Shown: positions 9,393-21,679 of the stretch, piece by piece | How positions within the stretch are numbered: position 1 is the stretch's first letter | Layout of the letters: every line of letters starts with the position of its first letter | Notes under the pieces: model-generated | What the model saw: the letters and a program-made list of their open reading frames with translations, nothing else | Database searches by the model: none | What the model was told of the DNA's origin: nothing | Translations under genes and position numbers: made by a program | From: Tetradesmus obliquus | Lineage: Eukaryota > Chlorophyta > Chlorophyceae > Sphaeropleales > Scenedesmaceae | NCBI GenBank assembly: GCA_030272155.1 | Contig: CP126201.1 | Location: forward strand, 3,012,501-3,076,500 | Length of the DNA: 64,000 nt | Reading direction: 5' to 3'

Positions 9393-12311
9393 GTGTGCAT
9401 GTACACCTATCTAGGCATGTAGTACATGCAACCTGCATGCTGCTGGTGGCATCTGTTTGTGTGTATGGTGTTTGTGCCTCATGGAGTGGCGGTGGTGTGA
9501 CCAGTGTCAACTAGGTTGTAGCTAGGCTAGGTAGCAGACGCACCGAGCAAGCTTGAACCTTAAGGTTCAACCGCAGTTTTGGGCGTGCTATGTGTGGAGC
9601 TTGTACCCTCTTTCCAGCAGGTGTTGCAGCACTACACCAGCACTCCACGCATGCGCATCCTGCAGCCTCTGCTGTGCACAGCATACTTTCAAGCTAGGAT
9701 GTTAGCTAGTCAGCTGGTCAGGCTAGGGGGGTTAGGCCCTACCCAGGTTGCATCCTTTACAGGACGTCCTGTCGACTGAACACAATGTACAACTATGGAT
9801 GTGTGTTAAACCGTGTTGTTCGTGTGTGATCCTTGGTTGGCGGTGGCTTTGCAACTCAGCAATGCATTAGCGTGCACAAACGGCGTTGGCGTGTTTCCGA
9901 CTGTTGTCTCTTCCTTTCCTTTTGGGTGGCGCTAGAGCAGCCTCTGCTGCCTGTGCTGTCCTGCAAGCCTTGGCATACCTCAGCTCTATAGAGGTTGCTG
10001 TTCTTGGACTGCAGCTGCAGCACTGATGATGATCATGAGGTGGCCCTAGGGCACCATGCATGCCACCTTCTGTGTTTTGTTGTGTTGTTGGCTGAGCCAA
10101 CTTGGCTCCTTTCAGGGCGGGGTTCTGTGCTGTGCATGTAACATATGTGAAGCGCTGCTGTTGGCAGGTGAAGATATGCATTGCAGTTGTTTGGTTACAT
10201 AGTTACAACCAAGAGCCAGGACTGCACCATAAGGGTGTGCAGCTGTACTCCATGTCACGGTACAGGCGATCATAGGAATGAGCAGTTGAAGCAGATGATT
10301 GCATAAGGTGCAATGTTAACCATCAATTATAAGTATAAGAGAAGAGCTAGTGCGACATGCTGACTAACGTATGCTGTTGCTACACGAGGCGGAGAGTACT
10401 GCAGGGGGCTCCGCTAGAGCTGGCACTCAAGCAGCAGCACAGCCTGCGCTGCTCCAGCAGCTGCACCATACACACCCACAAAGTGAGAAGAGCATGTGCA
10501 CGCAGCAGCTGCTGCAGGAGGGCCATGCAGCAGCAGGACACATCGTGATACGCCACAGCTCCTGCAACATGCACTGCTCATCATTCCAGAAAGCACGTGC
10601 TCTGTTGCGCTGCTGAGCGCGACGAGTACACGCAACGCAGTCTCAACATCAGTGCTATCTAGATACGCCTGGCGCAGCTGCAAACCTTCGACCCATGGCA
10701 GCAGCAGTGCCTGCCTACAAAGCACCAGCCGGAAGCAACTGACACAACAGAGCTGATAGGTTCTGCTGTACACAGCTATAGCTATATAGCTAGTTCAAAT
10801 GCCGCACATGTTGGAAGCAAATAACCTCAGGATACACAGCAAGCTCGTGCCACACCGTTCCACACCACTACATCACGCAAGCTGCACGCTACACATGCAT
10901 GCAGCGCGTGCAACGCTACCAGCTACTACTGGCTATGCAGTGTGAGTTGCTGGCAGCTCCCTAGCATCTAATATGCATTGCATCTCATTCATTGAAGCCA
11001 CATGGTGCTGCCTCTATGAGGCTATGCCCCTCGCTGCCCGTCAACATGCTGGCAGCCCAACACATGCTGCAACACATGCTCGCCACAGCACAGCCTGCGC
11101 AATGCAATGCCAGGCATGATGATACTGCCCAAATACAGCAGCAGCAGAAGATTGCCTGCAGCCCAGTTCACCTGACTACATGATCTGACTAGCTCTGCAG
11201 ATGAAGAGACCCAGCAAGGCATATGCCATGCACGCGTCACAGCAGGGATATGCACACTACTGCTGCAGCTGCATGAAACCTGTACCACACACCGCACCAA
11301 AGCAGCAGCTGCTTGCGAGCACCCCCACCCCCAGCAATGCCCTGCCTGCGGCCTAGAAGAACAAGAGACCCAGCAAGGCATATGCCCGGCATGTACCACA
11401 CTAGGGCTATATGCACTGCTGCTGCAGCTGCGTGACACCTTTGCTTTCAGCCACAAGCTGCTACATGCAAAACAGTCCTGCCACAGCCTGCAATCCCCAG
11501 TTGTTGAGTACAAGCCAGCTGCACGAGCCGCTAGCGGCTGCATGCACAGCAGGCGGACTGAACTCAGCGACACAGGCAGCGCCTAGCTACTCACCCAACC
11601 TCCCATCAATGCCCAAATAACCACCACCTGTAGCCAACCTACCCCACCCCACTGTGCGTGCGATAACGCTGGCTGCCGCGCACAATCAGCAGCACCCGCC
11701 TGTGCAAAGGATATCCCGCGCAGCAGCTGTATGTTGTGTTATTCGTGCCACAACAAAACGAGCGATAAGGGCTCGTAGCGCGCCGGCCTGCGCCGCTGCT
11801 TGCACTGTCATTCATTCAACAGCCCCAGTTCGTAACAGCATAACATGCTGCTTGTAACAGCATAACATGCTGAGCTGGTGCGTAGCACAAAATGCCATGC
11901 TGTGCGCGCTGTACATCCGGCTGACCGAACATCCGTACAAACCAGCTGGTGCACTGCACTGCACTAGAACAGCACGCCTTACACCTCACACATCATACCG
12001 GTACCGCGGTACCGCGGGCAAACAGCATGCACACCGAAAGTCATATACATACGTGTGTGATGCCGCGCACCGCTGCGCACTGTGCGTGTATGGTAGCTGC
12101 ACTTCGTGTCGCAAGCTGGACACCACACACAGTACCAAACACTGTGCATGAATGCATACACATCGCACGAGTGGTGCAGCTCTTGGTACAACTGCTGGTT
12201 GGTGATTCGCAGGCTCATCTCTGCACCCTTGTATCACAAGAAGGTGATCAATCAAAAGGCACCGCACCATGTTCTGCTGGTGCCTACATACACGCACGCA
12301 GCGCTCCACCG

Positions 12312-12345
<34 letters not shown>

Positions 12346-13062
12346 AGGCAGCGCCTCAACTCCTGTGCTGCTGCTGCATGCATGCTTGCAGTTCCCGGCC
12401 TCAGCTGCTGCCATACCTCAGCTGTGGCTGCCTGCCTCATATCTCACACACCAAGCAAATCATATGCAGGCGAGGTGAGACAAACCAGGACAATGCAGAA
12501 GTCCTGGTGCTAGCAGGCAGGTTGTGATCGTGTTTGATACACCATCGGCCAAAGCCGCGCCACACCATCACCACCACACAGTAGGAGCAGGAGCACATAA
12601 TGCCGAGTGCTGTAGTGTAGTGGCAAGATGGCCACAAACATATAGGCCTGTCTGTTTGGTGCCTCAGCACCATAATATGTCGACTGCCTTAGCACGAAGG
12701 CCTACCAAGCACCTCTGCACACCAAACCACCTACTCGCACACACAAGTCATGCAGTAATGCGTTGCTGTTTGAAGGAATACGCAGCACTATTGCGCAGCC
12801 CAACACTTGAAAGACAGTGCTCGCGCAACATCAGCAGCAGCAGCAGTACACGTGGTGCACCATGGCAGCCGCATACAACTTGCTGCTCTGCTTGTACCAG
12901 CCAGCAGCTGTTGTCCGCAACTGCAGCTGTTGTGAAACAACCACACCACATCAAAGCAATGGTGTACCATCAATCGTTCATCACAACCGTCATGAGCATC
13001 ACCATCATCAGCATGGTCAGCAGCTACAGCAGCAGCAGCAGCGCTGTGCTCATCAACGCAGC
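9393..13062. other. Intergenic, no supported gene
   Basis: No recognisable coding motif. It holds an 18-bp perfect palindrome at 9553-9570, a roughly 160-bp tandem duplication (11205-11290 against 11362-11445, sharing GAGACCCAGCAAGGCATATG), and CAG tracts at 12316-12342 and 12830-12847. The 3' end of the kinase transcript should lie at its right side. Confidence 0.5.
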
Positions 13063-13375
13063 TCATTCAAATGCGCGGGGGACAAAACAAGCCAGCCAAG
13101 TCTTCTTAGAAGGCTTAGGAGGCTTGCCTGTATCTGCTGCTGCTGCTGCACCGCCGCCGCTGCTGCTGCTGCTGCTGCCGCCGCCTCTGCCCCCTGGCGC
13201 AGATGACCTGCTGACCGACAGCTGCTGCTGCATTTGGTGCACCAGCGGCCGCAGCATGGCATCTTCTGGTGCTGCTGCTGCTGCTGCTGCTGGTCCAGCA
13301 GGTGCAGCAGCAGCAGCGGCACTCTTGCTGGGTGCTGCCGCTGCTTCCCGCTGCTGCTGCTGTGGTGCAGGCGCC

Positions 13376-13413
<38 letters not shown>

Positions 13414-13818
13414 ATCCTGAACTGGTAATTCCACAGGCTGCAATGGCACTAAGGGCTGAGCAGGTGGTGGTGGCGGCGGCTGGTGTGTCACCCGCTGCCT
13501 CTCTGCTAGCAGCACTTGAGCCACCCTCAGCTGATGCACCCGCAGCGCAAAGGGCGTCCACATCCGCGGCTGCTGCTTGTTATGCTCTGCTACTGCTGCT
13601 GCCACAGCTAGTGCAAGCGGTGACATGTGAGAGCTCGCAGCAGCAGCACTGGCTGCGGCCGCTGCTGCGGCTGCTGCTGCTGCAGCAGCGGCCTCGGCGG
13701 AGGGCGGCGCCACTGGCTGCTGCTGCTGCTGAGGCGAAGCATGTAGGCTGCTGCTGCTGCCGCTGGCGCTGCTGCGGGTGCTGCCGGCACGAGGTGTGCC
13801 TGTAGCAGCAGCGTGAGC

Positions 13819-13852
<34 letters not shown>

Positions 13853-15646
13853 GCCATAACGCCTGCAGGTGCAGCAGCAGGTGCCGCACTGCTGTGGCTG
13901 CTGCTGCCGCTGCCGCTGCGCGAGTGGCGCGGTACGTGTGCAGCCGGCACCAGCTGACCGCCTGTGTGCTGTTGTGGCCCCACCAGCTGCTGCTGGCTCG
14001 GCTGCTGCTGCTGCTGTGCTGCATTTGCGCTGCCCATACTCTGCAACCGCTGCTGCTGCTGCTGGGCCGCATCCGCTGCGGCTGCATTGAACCCTAGGCC
14101 GCTAGAACCTGCGGAGGCCCAGGGCATGAGGTGTCTGCCGAGTGTGCCGCTGCTGCTGCTGAAGCCCATCTTGTGTAGCATGCTGTGGGGGCTGCAGCAG
14201 GTGGCGCAGCTGTCTGTGGTGCTCCACTCGCCGTGCTGCGTGCCCAGGCTGCCCTGATGGCGCAGGCGCAGGCCTGCGGGGGCAGCAGGGAAACAAAAAC
14301 AAGGGAAGATGAGCACATGGATGAAGGTGGTGGTGCAGGCACAAGGGGGCGATTGAATGGCGGAAGGCAGCAGAGGCGGCAGGATAACAGGGAAGCCATC
14401 ACGTCAGTAGTGCTCAGAAAGGAATTACTGTAGGCATGCGTTGCAGAACACATGCACACAGGCGACAGATAACGCAAGCCACGTAACATAAGCATTTGTG
14501 CAATAGTCCAATGCACAGTCTTTGCTGCAGCTGGGGCCCACCTGGCAGCTGCTGCAGCTGATGTACCATGGAGCAGAACGGCGATGCTGCTGATAGCTGC
14601 TGCTGGTGCTGCTGCTGCTGCAGCCACACTGTCGGGCCTGCAGCAACACCAGCCGCCACAGCTAGCCCAGCAGAGCATGCTGATCCTCCACTGATTGGCA
14701 GATCCCTGCTGCTGCATTTGAGTGTGGCGCTGCTGCTGCTGCAGCAGCTGCTCATGCTGCAGTTGGCGCTGCAGCTGCTGCAGCTGCAGCTGCGCACATT
14801 GTCGCAGCTGCTGCTGCTGCAGCTCCTGCGGTGCTGCTGCTGCTGCTGCTGCCAGAGGGGTGCACTTGCCGCCGCCATGTGCTGCTTGATCGCTGCTGCC
14901 ATCGCTGCCGCCCTGCCGCTCGCAGGCAGCTGCTGCTGCTGCTGCTGCTGCTGGCTGTGATGCAGCTGCTGCTGCTTGCTCGCCACACCCTTGCTGCTGC
15001 TGTTCACATCCAGTAAGCTGCATGCGCTGTCTGACCTCATAGCGGAGGCTGGCGCATGCACCTGTATCCAAGGGTGGTCTAGCAGCTGCTGCGCTGTGGG
15101 CCGCTGAACTGGATCATATGTTAACGCAGCAGCAATAAAGCTGCGGAAACTGCTGCTGAGGTGTGGCGGCAGGTCAGCCATAGCTGCCTGGATGATGGCT
15201 GAGGCGATGCCTTCGTAAGAGACGCCCTGGAAGGGCTTGTAGCCTGCAGGAAAAAGTGTGAGATTGGGCAAAGGGATGTGTGAGAATCCAGGCAAAATGG
15301 TGTGACAAAGCAGTTGGATGATGGCCGAGGCGATGCCCTCATAAGAGACGACCTGGAAAGGCTTGTAGCCTGCAGGAAAAGTGTGAGACGCCAGGGAAAT
15401 GAGTGAGAAGCGAAGCAAAATGGTGTGACCAAGCAGCCTGGATGATGGCTGAGGCGATGCCTTCGTACTAGACGCCCTGGAAAGCCTTGTAACCTGCAGG
15501 GAAAGTGTGAGACGCCAGGGAAATGTGTGAGACGAAGCAGAGGAATCTGTGAGACACTGCAGGGGGAAGTGTGACAAAGCAGTTGGATTATGGCTGAAGC
15601 GATGCATTCGTAAGACACGCCCTGGAAGGGCTTGTAGCCTGCGGAT

Positions 15647-15680
<34 letters not shown>

Positions 15681-18346
15681 AAGATTGTCTGAGACTGTGT
15701 GCAGTATACTCGCACGCCTGCTGCCAGCCCACAAGCTTGGGCATTGATGAGGCACACTAACAGGCACACTGAACCCAGGCAGCCACAGGCATATTCAACA
15801 CTACCGAAACTTACCCGCAGCCAGCTCAAACAGGCACACGCCCAGGCTCCACACGTCCATCTTCTCCCCCACACGCCGCTGCGCCGCAGCCTCTAGCGCA
15901 CCGAACCCCACATGCAGCCTCACTAAACCCTGCATCCAGCTGCACTGAACCCTGCTCACCCGCAGCCAGCTCAAACAGGCACACGCCCAAGCTCCAGACG
16001 TCCATCTTCTCCCCCACACGCCGCTGCGCAGCAGCCTCCAGCGCACTGAACCCCACATGCAGCCACACTAAACCCCGCATCCAGCTGCACTGAACCCTGC
16101 TCACCTGCAGCCAGCTCAAACAGGCACACGCCCAAGCTCCACACATCCATCTTCTCCCCGACGCGCCGCTGCGCAGCACCCGCAGTAAACCCAGGCCACT
16201 AAACCCAGGCCACTAAACCCAGGCAAGCCGCCAAACCCTGCTCACCCGCAGCCAGCTCAAACAGGCACACGCCCAGGCTCCACACATCCATCTTCTCCCC
16301 CACACGCCGCTGCGCAGCAGCCTCCAGCGCACTGCCGCGGGCCCCTGCCAGCAACAGAACCTCAGGAGCCATGTAGAATATTGTCCCCACAGGCGCTCGG
16401 GTTGGTGCTTCGTGGTGAAATACGGCGAGGTCGAAATCGCCGAGTTTCGGGTGGCCCGCCGCGTCCGCAAAGATGTTTTCGAGCTTTATGTCGCGGTGCG
16501 TGACGCCGGCGGCGTGCATTGCGGCCAGCGTGCGCAGCAGCGGCGCGGCGACCTGGGCAGCAGCAGCAGCAGCAGCAGCAGCGGCAGTACAGTTAATGGC
16601 TGGGTGACGGAGCAGCTTGCAGGCGGGAGCAGCAAGGGTTGCTACTGCTGCTAGTGGCGGCGTAGCGCATTGTTGGCGGGTCATTGACAGGCTGCTGTGC
16701 TTGCGTGCAGCCCCGCGCATACAGTTGCATTCCGTTGTGTCACACAGCCCTAACACCACTGAGTTGCAAGCAGAGAAACCCATATGTACTGCACACACGC
16801 CAAACCAACTGCTGCTGCAACCACTGTAACTCGGCATGAGCTGCCAGCAGCTGGTGTGCCACTTGCGCCGCTGCTGCTGCTGCCGCAGTGTTGCACGCTG
16901 CCACTCGCGCGCCGATGCTAGCAACAGTAAGCTGACTGGCCCAGCAGAGCCCCGCTCGGCTTACTGTTTCCTGTTGCCTGCTGCTGCTTCCGCGTCCTGA
17001 CCTTTGCTACCAACACTGCCATCTGCTGCTCAGCCTGCACGCTGCTGCTGCTGCTGCTGCTGAGCTGCCTGGTGCTGCATTGCATGCTGCTACTGCCACT
17101 GCCACTCAGGCGCAGCTAGCAACTCGTCAGCATCCTGTTCACCATCTCACTTGTGCTGCTGGCTGCTGCACGTCGTTGGGCGCAGCTGCTGCTGCTGCTG
17201 CTGGCTGCATTGCATGCTGCCAATCATGCCAAGCTGCTCGCCACACCACCTCAGTGCCCAGCACACCCTGCCTCACCTGTGCTGCCAGCTGCTGCTGCTC
17301 CACGGCTGATGCTGCTGAGCTGCCTAGGCTGCCTGCATTGCATACAGCAACTCATGCCCTGCTGCTCCCTACAGGCCTCAGTCGCTTCAGTGCCCAGCAG
17401 CCCGCCTCTCTCACCTGTGCTGCCAGCTGCTACTCACCCATAGTTGCTGCTGCTGCTGCTGGTGCTGCTTTTGAGTTGCCTGCATTCCGAACTGAGCAAA
17501 CAGCCTCTGCAAATCCCTCTCACCTGGGCCGCTAGCTGCTGCTCGCCCATGGGTGCTGCTGCTGCTTTCAGCCGCTCCAGCAGGTTGCCCCCGCAGCAGT
17601 ACTCCATGAGGATGTGGAACTTGTCCTGGCTGGCATACGCGCTCCACATGTGCGTGATGTGTGGCACGCTGTTTGCAGGAAAGGATAAGTTTGCAGGAAA
17701 GGGTGAGTTTGCAGGAAGGGCTTGCAGAAAGGGCGTGCAGAGAGTTTGGCTGCTGCAACTGCTGCTGGAGACGTGCTGGTAGTTGCGGGGTCTGTTGCGC
17801 AGAGAGATGCGGCTGGTGTACATGCTGATAAGCTAGCTATATGTACAGGGCTGATGTCCTAGGCATGCCTACACAGCGCTGTGGGCTGCTGCGCATGCAT
17901 TAGGAAAGTGAAACTGCAGGAAGCAGCGCTGCCAGGTCAGCAGCTGCTGGCCTGGCCATGCAAGCTGCCTGGCTGCCTAGGCTGCTGCTGGCAGCTACAA
18001 GTGCAAATTTCTCGCCGAATGCAGGCGTCTTACGCGGGATCGGCTGCTTTACTGCTGGTGTGAGCTAGGGCGTTATGCACTACTGCAGTCTGCTGAAGCA
18101 GCACACCCACCCCATGGAGTTCAGGTATTTCAGCACGATGGCTTCACGAGTAGCCATCTTTTGCTTCTTTGGCACCAGTGAAGGGCGATCATATGTCTTG
18201 ATGCAGACGCGACCCAGCCCAGATGCCTCGGCAGTGCTGATCACAGAATAGCTGTTTTCAAGCAGGAAAGCAAAACGTTTGCATGTCAGCACGCGCAGCA
18301 AGCGGTAGGCCGCTGCCTCCGGCAGACTGCTCTCAGCGGGAGCCAT
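13063..18346 (-). CDS. Ser/Thr protein kinase with DFD motif and long Gln/Ala-rich C-terminal tail
   Basis: Five exons (18111-18346, 17524-17668, 16246-16552, 14542-15243, 13063-14273) give 866 aa. The kinase domain spans about residues 30-289: beta-3 lysine K50 in RVCIKTYDR, helix-C glutamate E68, hinge ILMEYCCGG, catalytic loop HRDIKLEN (D148), metal-binding motif DFD 166-168 in place of DFG, APE 189-191, DVWSLG (D216), and LTYDPVQRPTAQQLLDHPW. The glycine-rich loop is poor (SYSVISTAEASGLG). The remaining roughly 575 residues are Gln, Ala, Ser and His runs ending PPKPSKKTWLACFVPRAFE, with no second domain seen. All catalytic residues are present, so activity is plausible. The kinase group cannot be decided. 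Intron 3 is packed with partial copies of exons 3 and 4. Confidence 0.9.
15305..15645 (-). repeat. Three copies of the 5' edge of kinase exon 4
   Basis: Copies of YKPFQGVSYEGIASAII with CAG acceptors lie at about 15575-15645, 15435-15498 and 15310-15371. The middle copy has an in-frame TAG (15468-15470), and the first has G to C in YEGIA. A sense (CTG)n tract precedes the outermost copy. Confidence 0.85.
15816..16182 (-). repeat. Three copies of the 3' edge of kinase exon 3
   Basis: The block ALEAAAQRRVGEKMDVWSLG to FELAAG plus GTGAGC donor is repeated three times downstream of the true exon end at 16246, at roughly 140-bp spacing. The frame and donor are kept in most. Confidence 0.85.
17669..17742 (-). 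repeat. Acceptor-like tandem array before kinase exon 2
   Basis: On the sense strand CCTTTCCTGCAAACTYA units (about 13-18 bp, five units) run directly into the real acceptor of exon 17524-17668. Confidence 0.75.
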
Positions 18347-20875
18347 TGCGAACAGCAGGATGCTACCGTGTGCGCGTCATAAACGAATGTATGCAGCGTA
18401 CAAGATGCCTTTGAGCCGCTGCTGCACCGATCAAGTCGCGCTGGGCGCGTCCAAGACTGGGTCTCTTGCACCTCAACGAACTAGTGACCACGTACCGGCC
18501 TCTTTGGAGCTCCATAACGTTGTAGCACGTCTCCAAAGTAGATACAGGTGCTTTGATGTTGCTGCCTTGGCTGCCTTGGAATGCTGGCGAGGATTCCTGG
18601 GGCCCCTCGTGCCAGGCTTGGCGCGCAATACAAGCCATGGGATCCTGCTGCAATGCATCCATCAGCAAGTAACTTGTCTAGTCATTCATACTTGTTCAAA
18701 GCACTCTGCAGCGGCCTCCATAGCTGTGGCCAGCGTGCATTCACTCAAGTTGGGCAGCAACACCCAACTAAGCAACGTCAAGTAGAAGAAAGTTGTATAG
18801 TGCGACACGCACGACAAGCTCAAGGGGTGCAGGTGGGTGTCGCACTGCAGAACAATGCTCACGGTTGAGGGCAAGGTGTGTCAACATGCGGACGTCTGCA
18901 GGTGTGCACGTCAGCGAGTTGCCACGCAAGTATAAATGTTGGTGGCGAAACGAAAAATATGTAGCAGTTGACGCAGGGGGTCACCAGAAACCCAACCTCC
19001 AGCTGTTGCCGACGCACCCGGTGGGCTCCGGGAGCGGTGTCAACACGATGCTTCCGACAAGATCGCCTTACACGCTCACAGCAGGCCTTATCATAGCCTT
19101 GAAGGACTGATACGGTTTGGTAATGTTGTTTGGTGCGGCACTGCGCCCTGAACGCTCCTGCATTCGGTACAGCTGTGCGTACATACGCTCACGTCTGACT
19201 GGACAGCTGACTGCCACAGCACATGCTGACTTGGCTGTGTCTGTACTGCATCAAGGAAGCGCAGAAAAGCCAAACAACATAGTATACATCTTTCGCAGGA
19301 ATTACACGTCCACGAGAGGCTTCTGGACCGTAGCCAGGTCCCATGTCAGGCCACTGTCTGCCCTGCTGCACTATGACATAAGATGACTGCTGAACAGCTA
19401 CTACAAGGTGCAGTGCAGATGTAAGACCTACGGTTCTGCATCGTACACTCGCGGTGACAGCCAAGTTGTAAGCCTATGCCCTGTCTACACAAGATACAGC
19501 AGCCAGCAAGCTCACACTCAGTGTCTGTGAGTTCATGACTTGCATCAAGCCGTTGCAGAAGGCAGAGGCCCTAACAAGGGCAGAGGCATTGCCCACATCG
19601 TGCAGAGAGCACTTCAAGCACGAAGACAGACCTGCATCTACAATGACTAAGCTCAACCTCAGCCTCAACCTCAACTTGGCAGAAAGATGCTCTTCCTGCA
19701 AACTTGCATGCAGTGTTGTACCGCCAGCAAAGTGTACTGCTGCTTGCACAGCGTGCAAAAGGCACAGGCCTTGGTTAGGGGAAAATTCAAGAGCACGCCA
19801 TGCCAGCACAGGGCACGCACCACAACCTTTTGCAACGACTGCACACATACCATGCTGTGCTGATGCAGACGCATGCCCTGTGCTGATACATGCTGTGCTG
19901 ATGCAGACGCATGCCCTGTGCTGATACATGCGATGCACGTGTTGTGCGTCAACAGCAGAACAGCCAACTGTCACCATACAGCAGCTGTGCGACGGCTGCC
20001 TTGGCGGCCAATGCACGCCACAGCAATCAAATCAGGCAGATGAAATGCCATGCCCCCAGCAGAATCACAACTTGACAAGGCACCTGAGAACAGCAGCGGA
20101 GACCTCACGCAGTCCACGAAAAACAGTCGCTGGCGGCCAGCACTGCTGCACTGGCAGTACCTGGCGGCAACGCCGCTACCATCATTATGCCGTGTGCTGC
20201 AACCTGCAGCGACGTAAACTATCATAAAACACGAGCGCCACAGGGCTCCAGCCACTGCAGCTCCTGCAGCAGCAGCAGCTGCCTGGCAATGGCATAAAAC
20301 GGCTGCCAGTGGCGGTAGCTTTGAGTTAGGCTGCTGTCAACAGGGCAGCAGCCGGCATTGCAGGAAAGTTATGGTACTCTGGGCAGCACAGCACAGCTGC
20401 TGGTAGCAGCGAAACGGGTAGGAGCTGTGCAGCTCACATATATGTATGCAGCTATGCATTATATAATGCGTCATGCCAAGCATGCGCTGCTGATCAAATA
20501 TGTATGGCTGCGTGATGCTGCTGAAACAAGTAAGGTGCAAGGGTGTGTGCTGCTGCCACGGCCTGCACACCAGCGCACATGCACACTGGTTGAGCAAAGG
20601 CAGCTTGCTAGGCAGGCGTATGCTGCACGCATTGTGTGATCACACATGCGGTATGACGATGCACACTGTGCACCTTGGCAAGATGCATGTGCGGTGATGC
20701 AAGCAATGCGCCAATAAACAAACCATGCACTGCAAGGCAGGGCAGGTTGATCATGCTAGTGCCCTGCATGAATGCATGAGTTCAAGTGCACAACTGTTGT
20801 GCTGCAGTACAGCAGCCCTTTGAACCGTGGACCATCAGCATTGAAAATTCCCACTGAACCCTGGACTGCTGGTGT
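18347..20875. other. Intergenic, no supported gene
   Basis: No coding motif was recognised. There is one 38-bp tandem duplication at about 19852-19927 (unit containing GCTGATGCAGACGCATGCCC). The kinase promoter should lie just right of 18346 and the 3' UTR of the next gene just left of 20876. Confidence 0.5.
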
Positions 20876-21369
20876 TCAGTGGCTCTTGAGGTAGCCTGGA
20901 ATGTACACGCCAGTGCCCTGAACCCTGCTGGAGGCACCTGCTGCTGCACTGCGGCCACCACCACCAGCAGCAGCAGCAGCAACACTGTTGCTGGCAGCAG
21001 CAGAGCCACTTGCAGCAGGGCTGGCAGCTGCAGGCTGTGCCACCCTGGCAGCGCCTGCATCACCTACAGTGATAACATCCTTGGACGCGCCTTCTGCTGC
21101 TGCTGCTGCAGCTGCTGCGGGTGCAGTCTCGGCGCTGCTGGGACTGCTTGCACAGTGCTTTGCTTTTGCAGCATCAGCAGCAGTGCCACCAGCAGGCACA
21201 GCATCAGCATGCGGCTCTTTGTCATTTTGCTGCACATCAGACACAACAGCAGCTGCTGCTGCTGGCCCAGCAGCGCAATTGCTGGGCAGGTGGCCTGCTG
21301 GCTTCCCTGCCAGCACTGCTGCTGCTGCTGCTGCTGCCTGCTGAGCTGCATCCGGCTCAGCTGCCTGTT

Positions 21370-21405
<36 letters not shown>

Positions 21406-21636
21406 CATCAGAACTTCCCGTGTATCGCTCTCTCAAGCTTGGCACAGCAGCAGCAGCAGCAGCAGGTCGGCTTGGCGCTGCAGGGTTGTGCCGGTACCAG
21501 GGTGCCCTGATGGGTGCTGCTGCCTCAATCTGAGCCTTCACTAGGTGCTTGATCAGCGGGGCACCCAGCACTGGTGGCTGGTGGCGGGCGTGGGCCACAT
21601 GGCACATGCGCATGAGTGACTCAGCCTCTGCTGGTA

Positions 21637-21679
<43 letters not shown>

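Noticed and set aside
12524..13420. 298-aa plus-strand frame ending in Ala and Cys runs
   Set aside because: Right part is antisense to the kinase tail; left part shows no motif, and triplet tracts keep it open.
14414..15874. 486-aa minus-strand frame covering part of the kinase
   Set aside because: It reads through introns and exon copies; the spliced model with conserved kinase motifs explains the region better.
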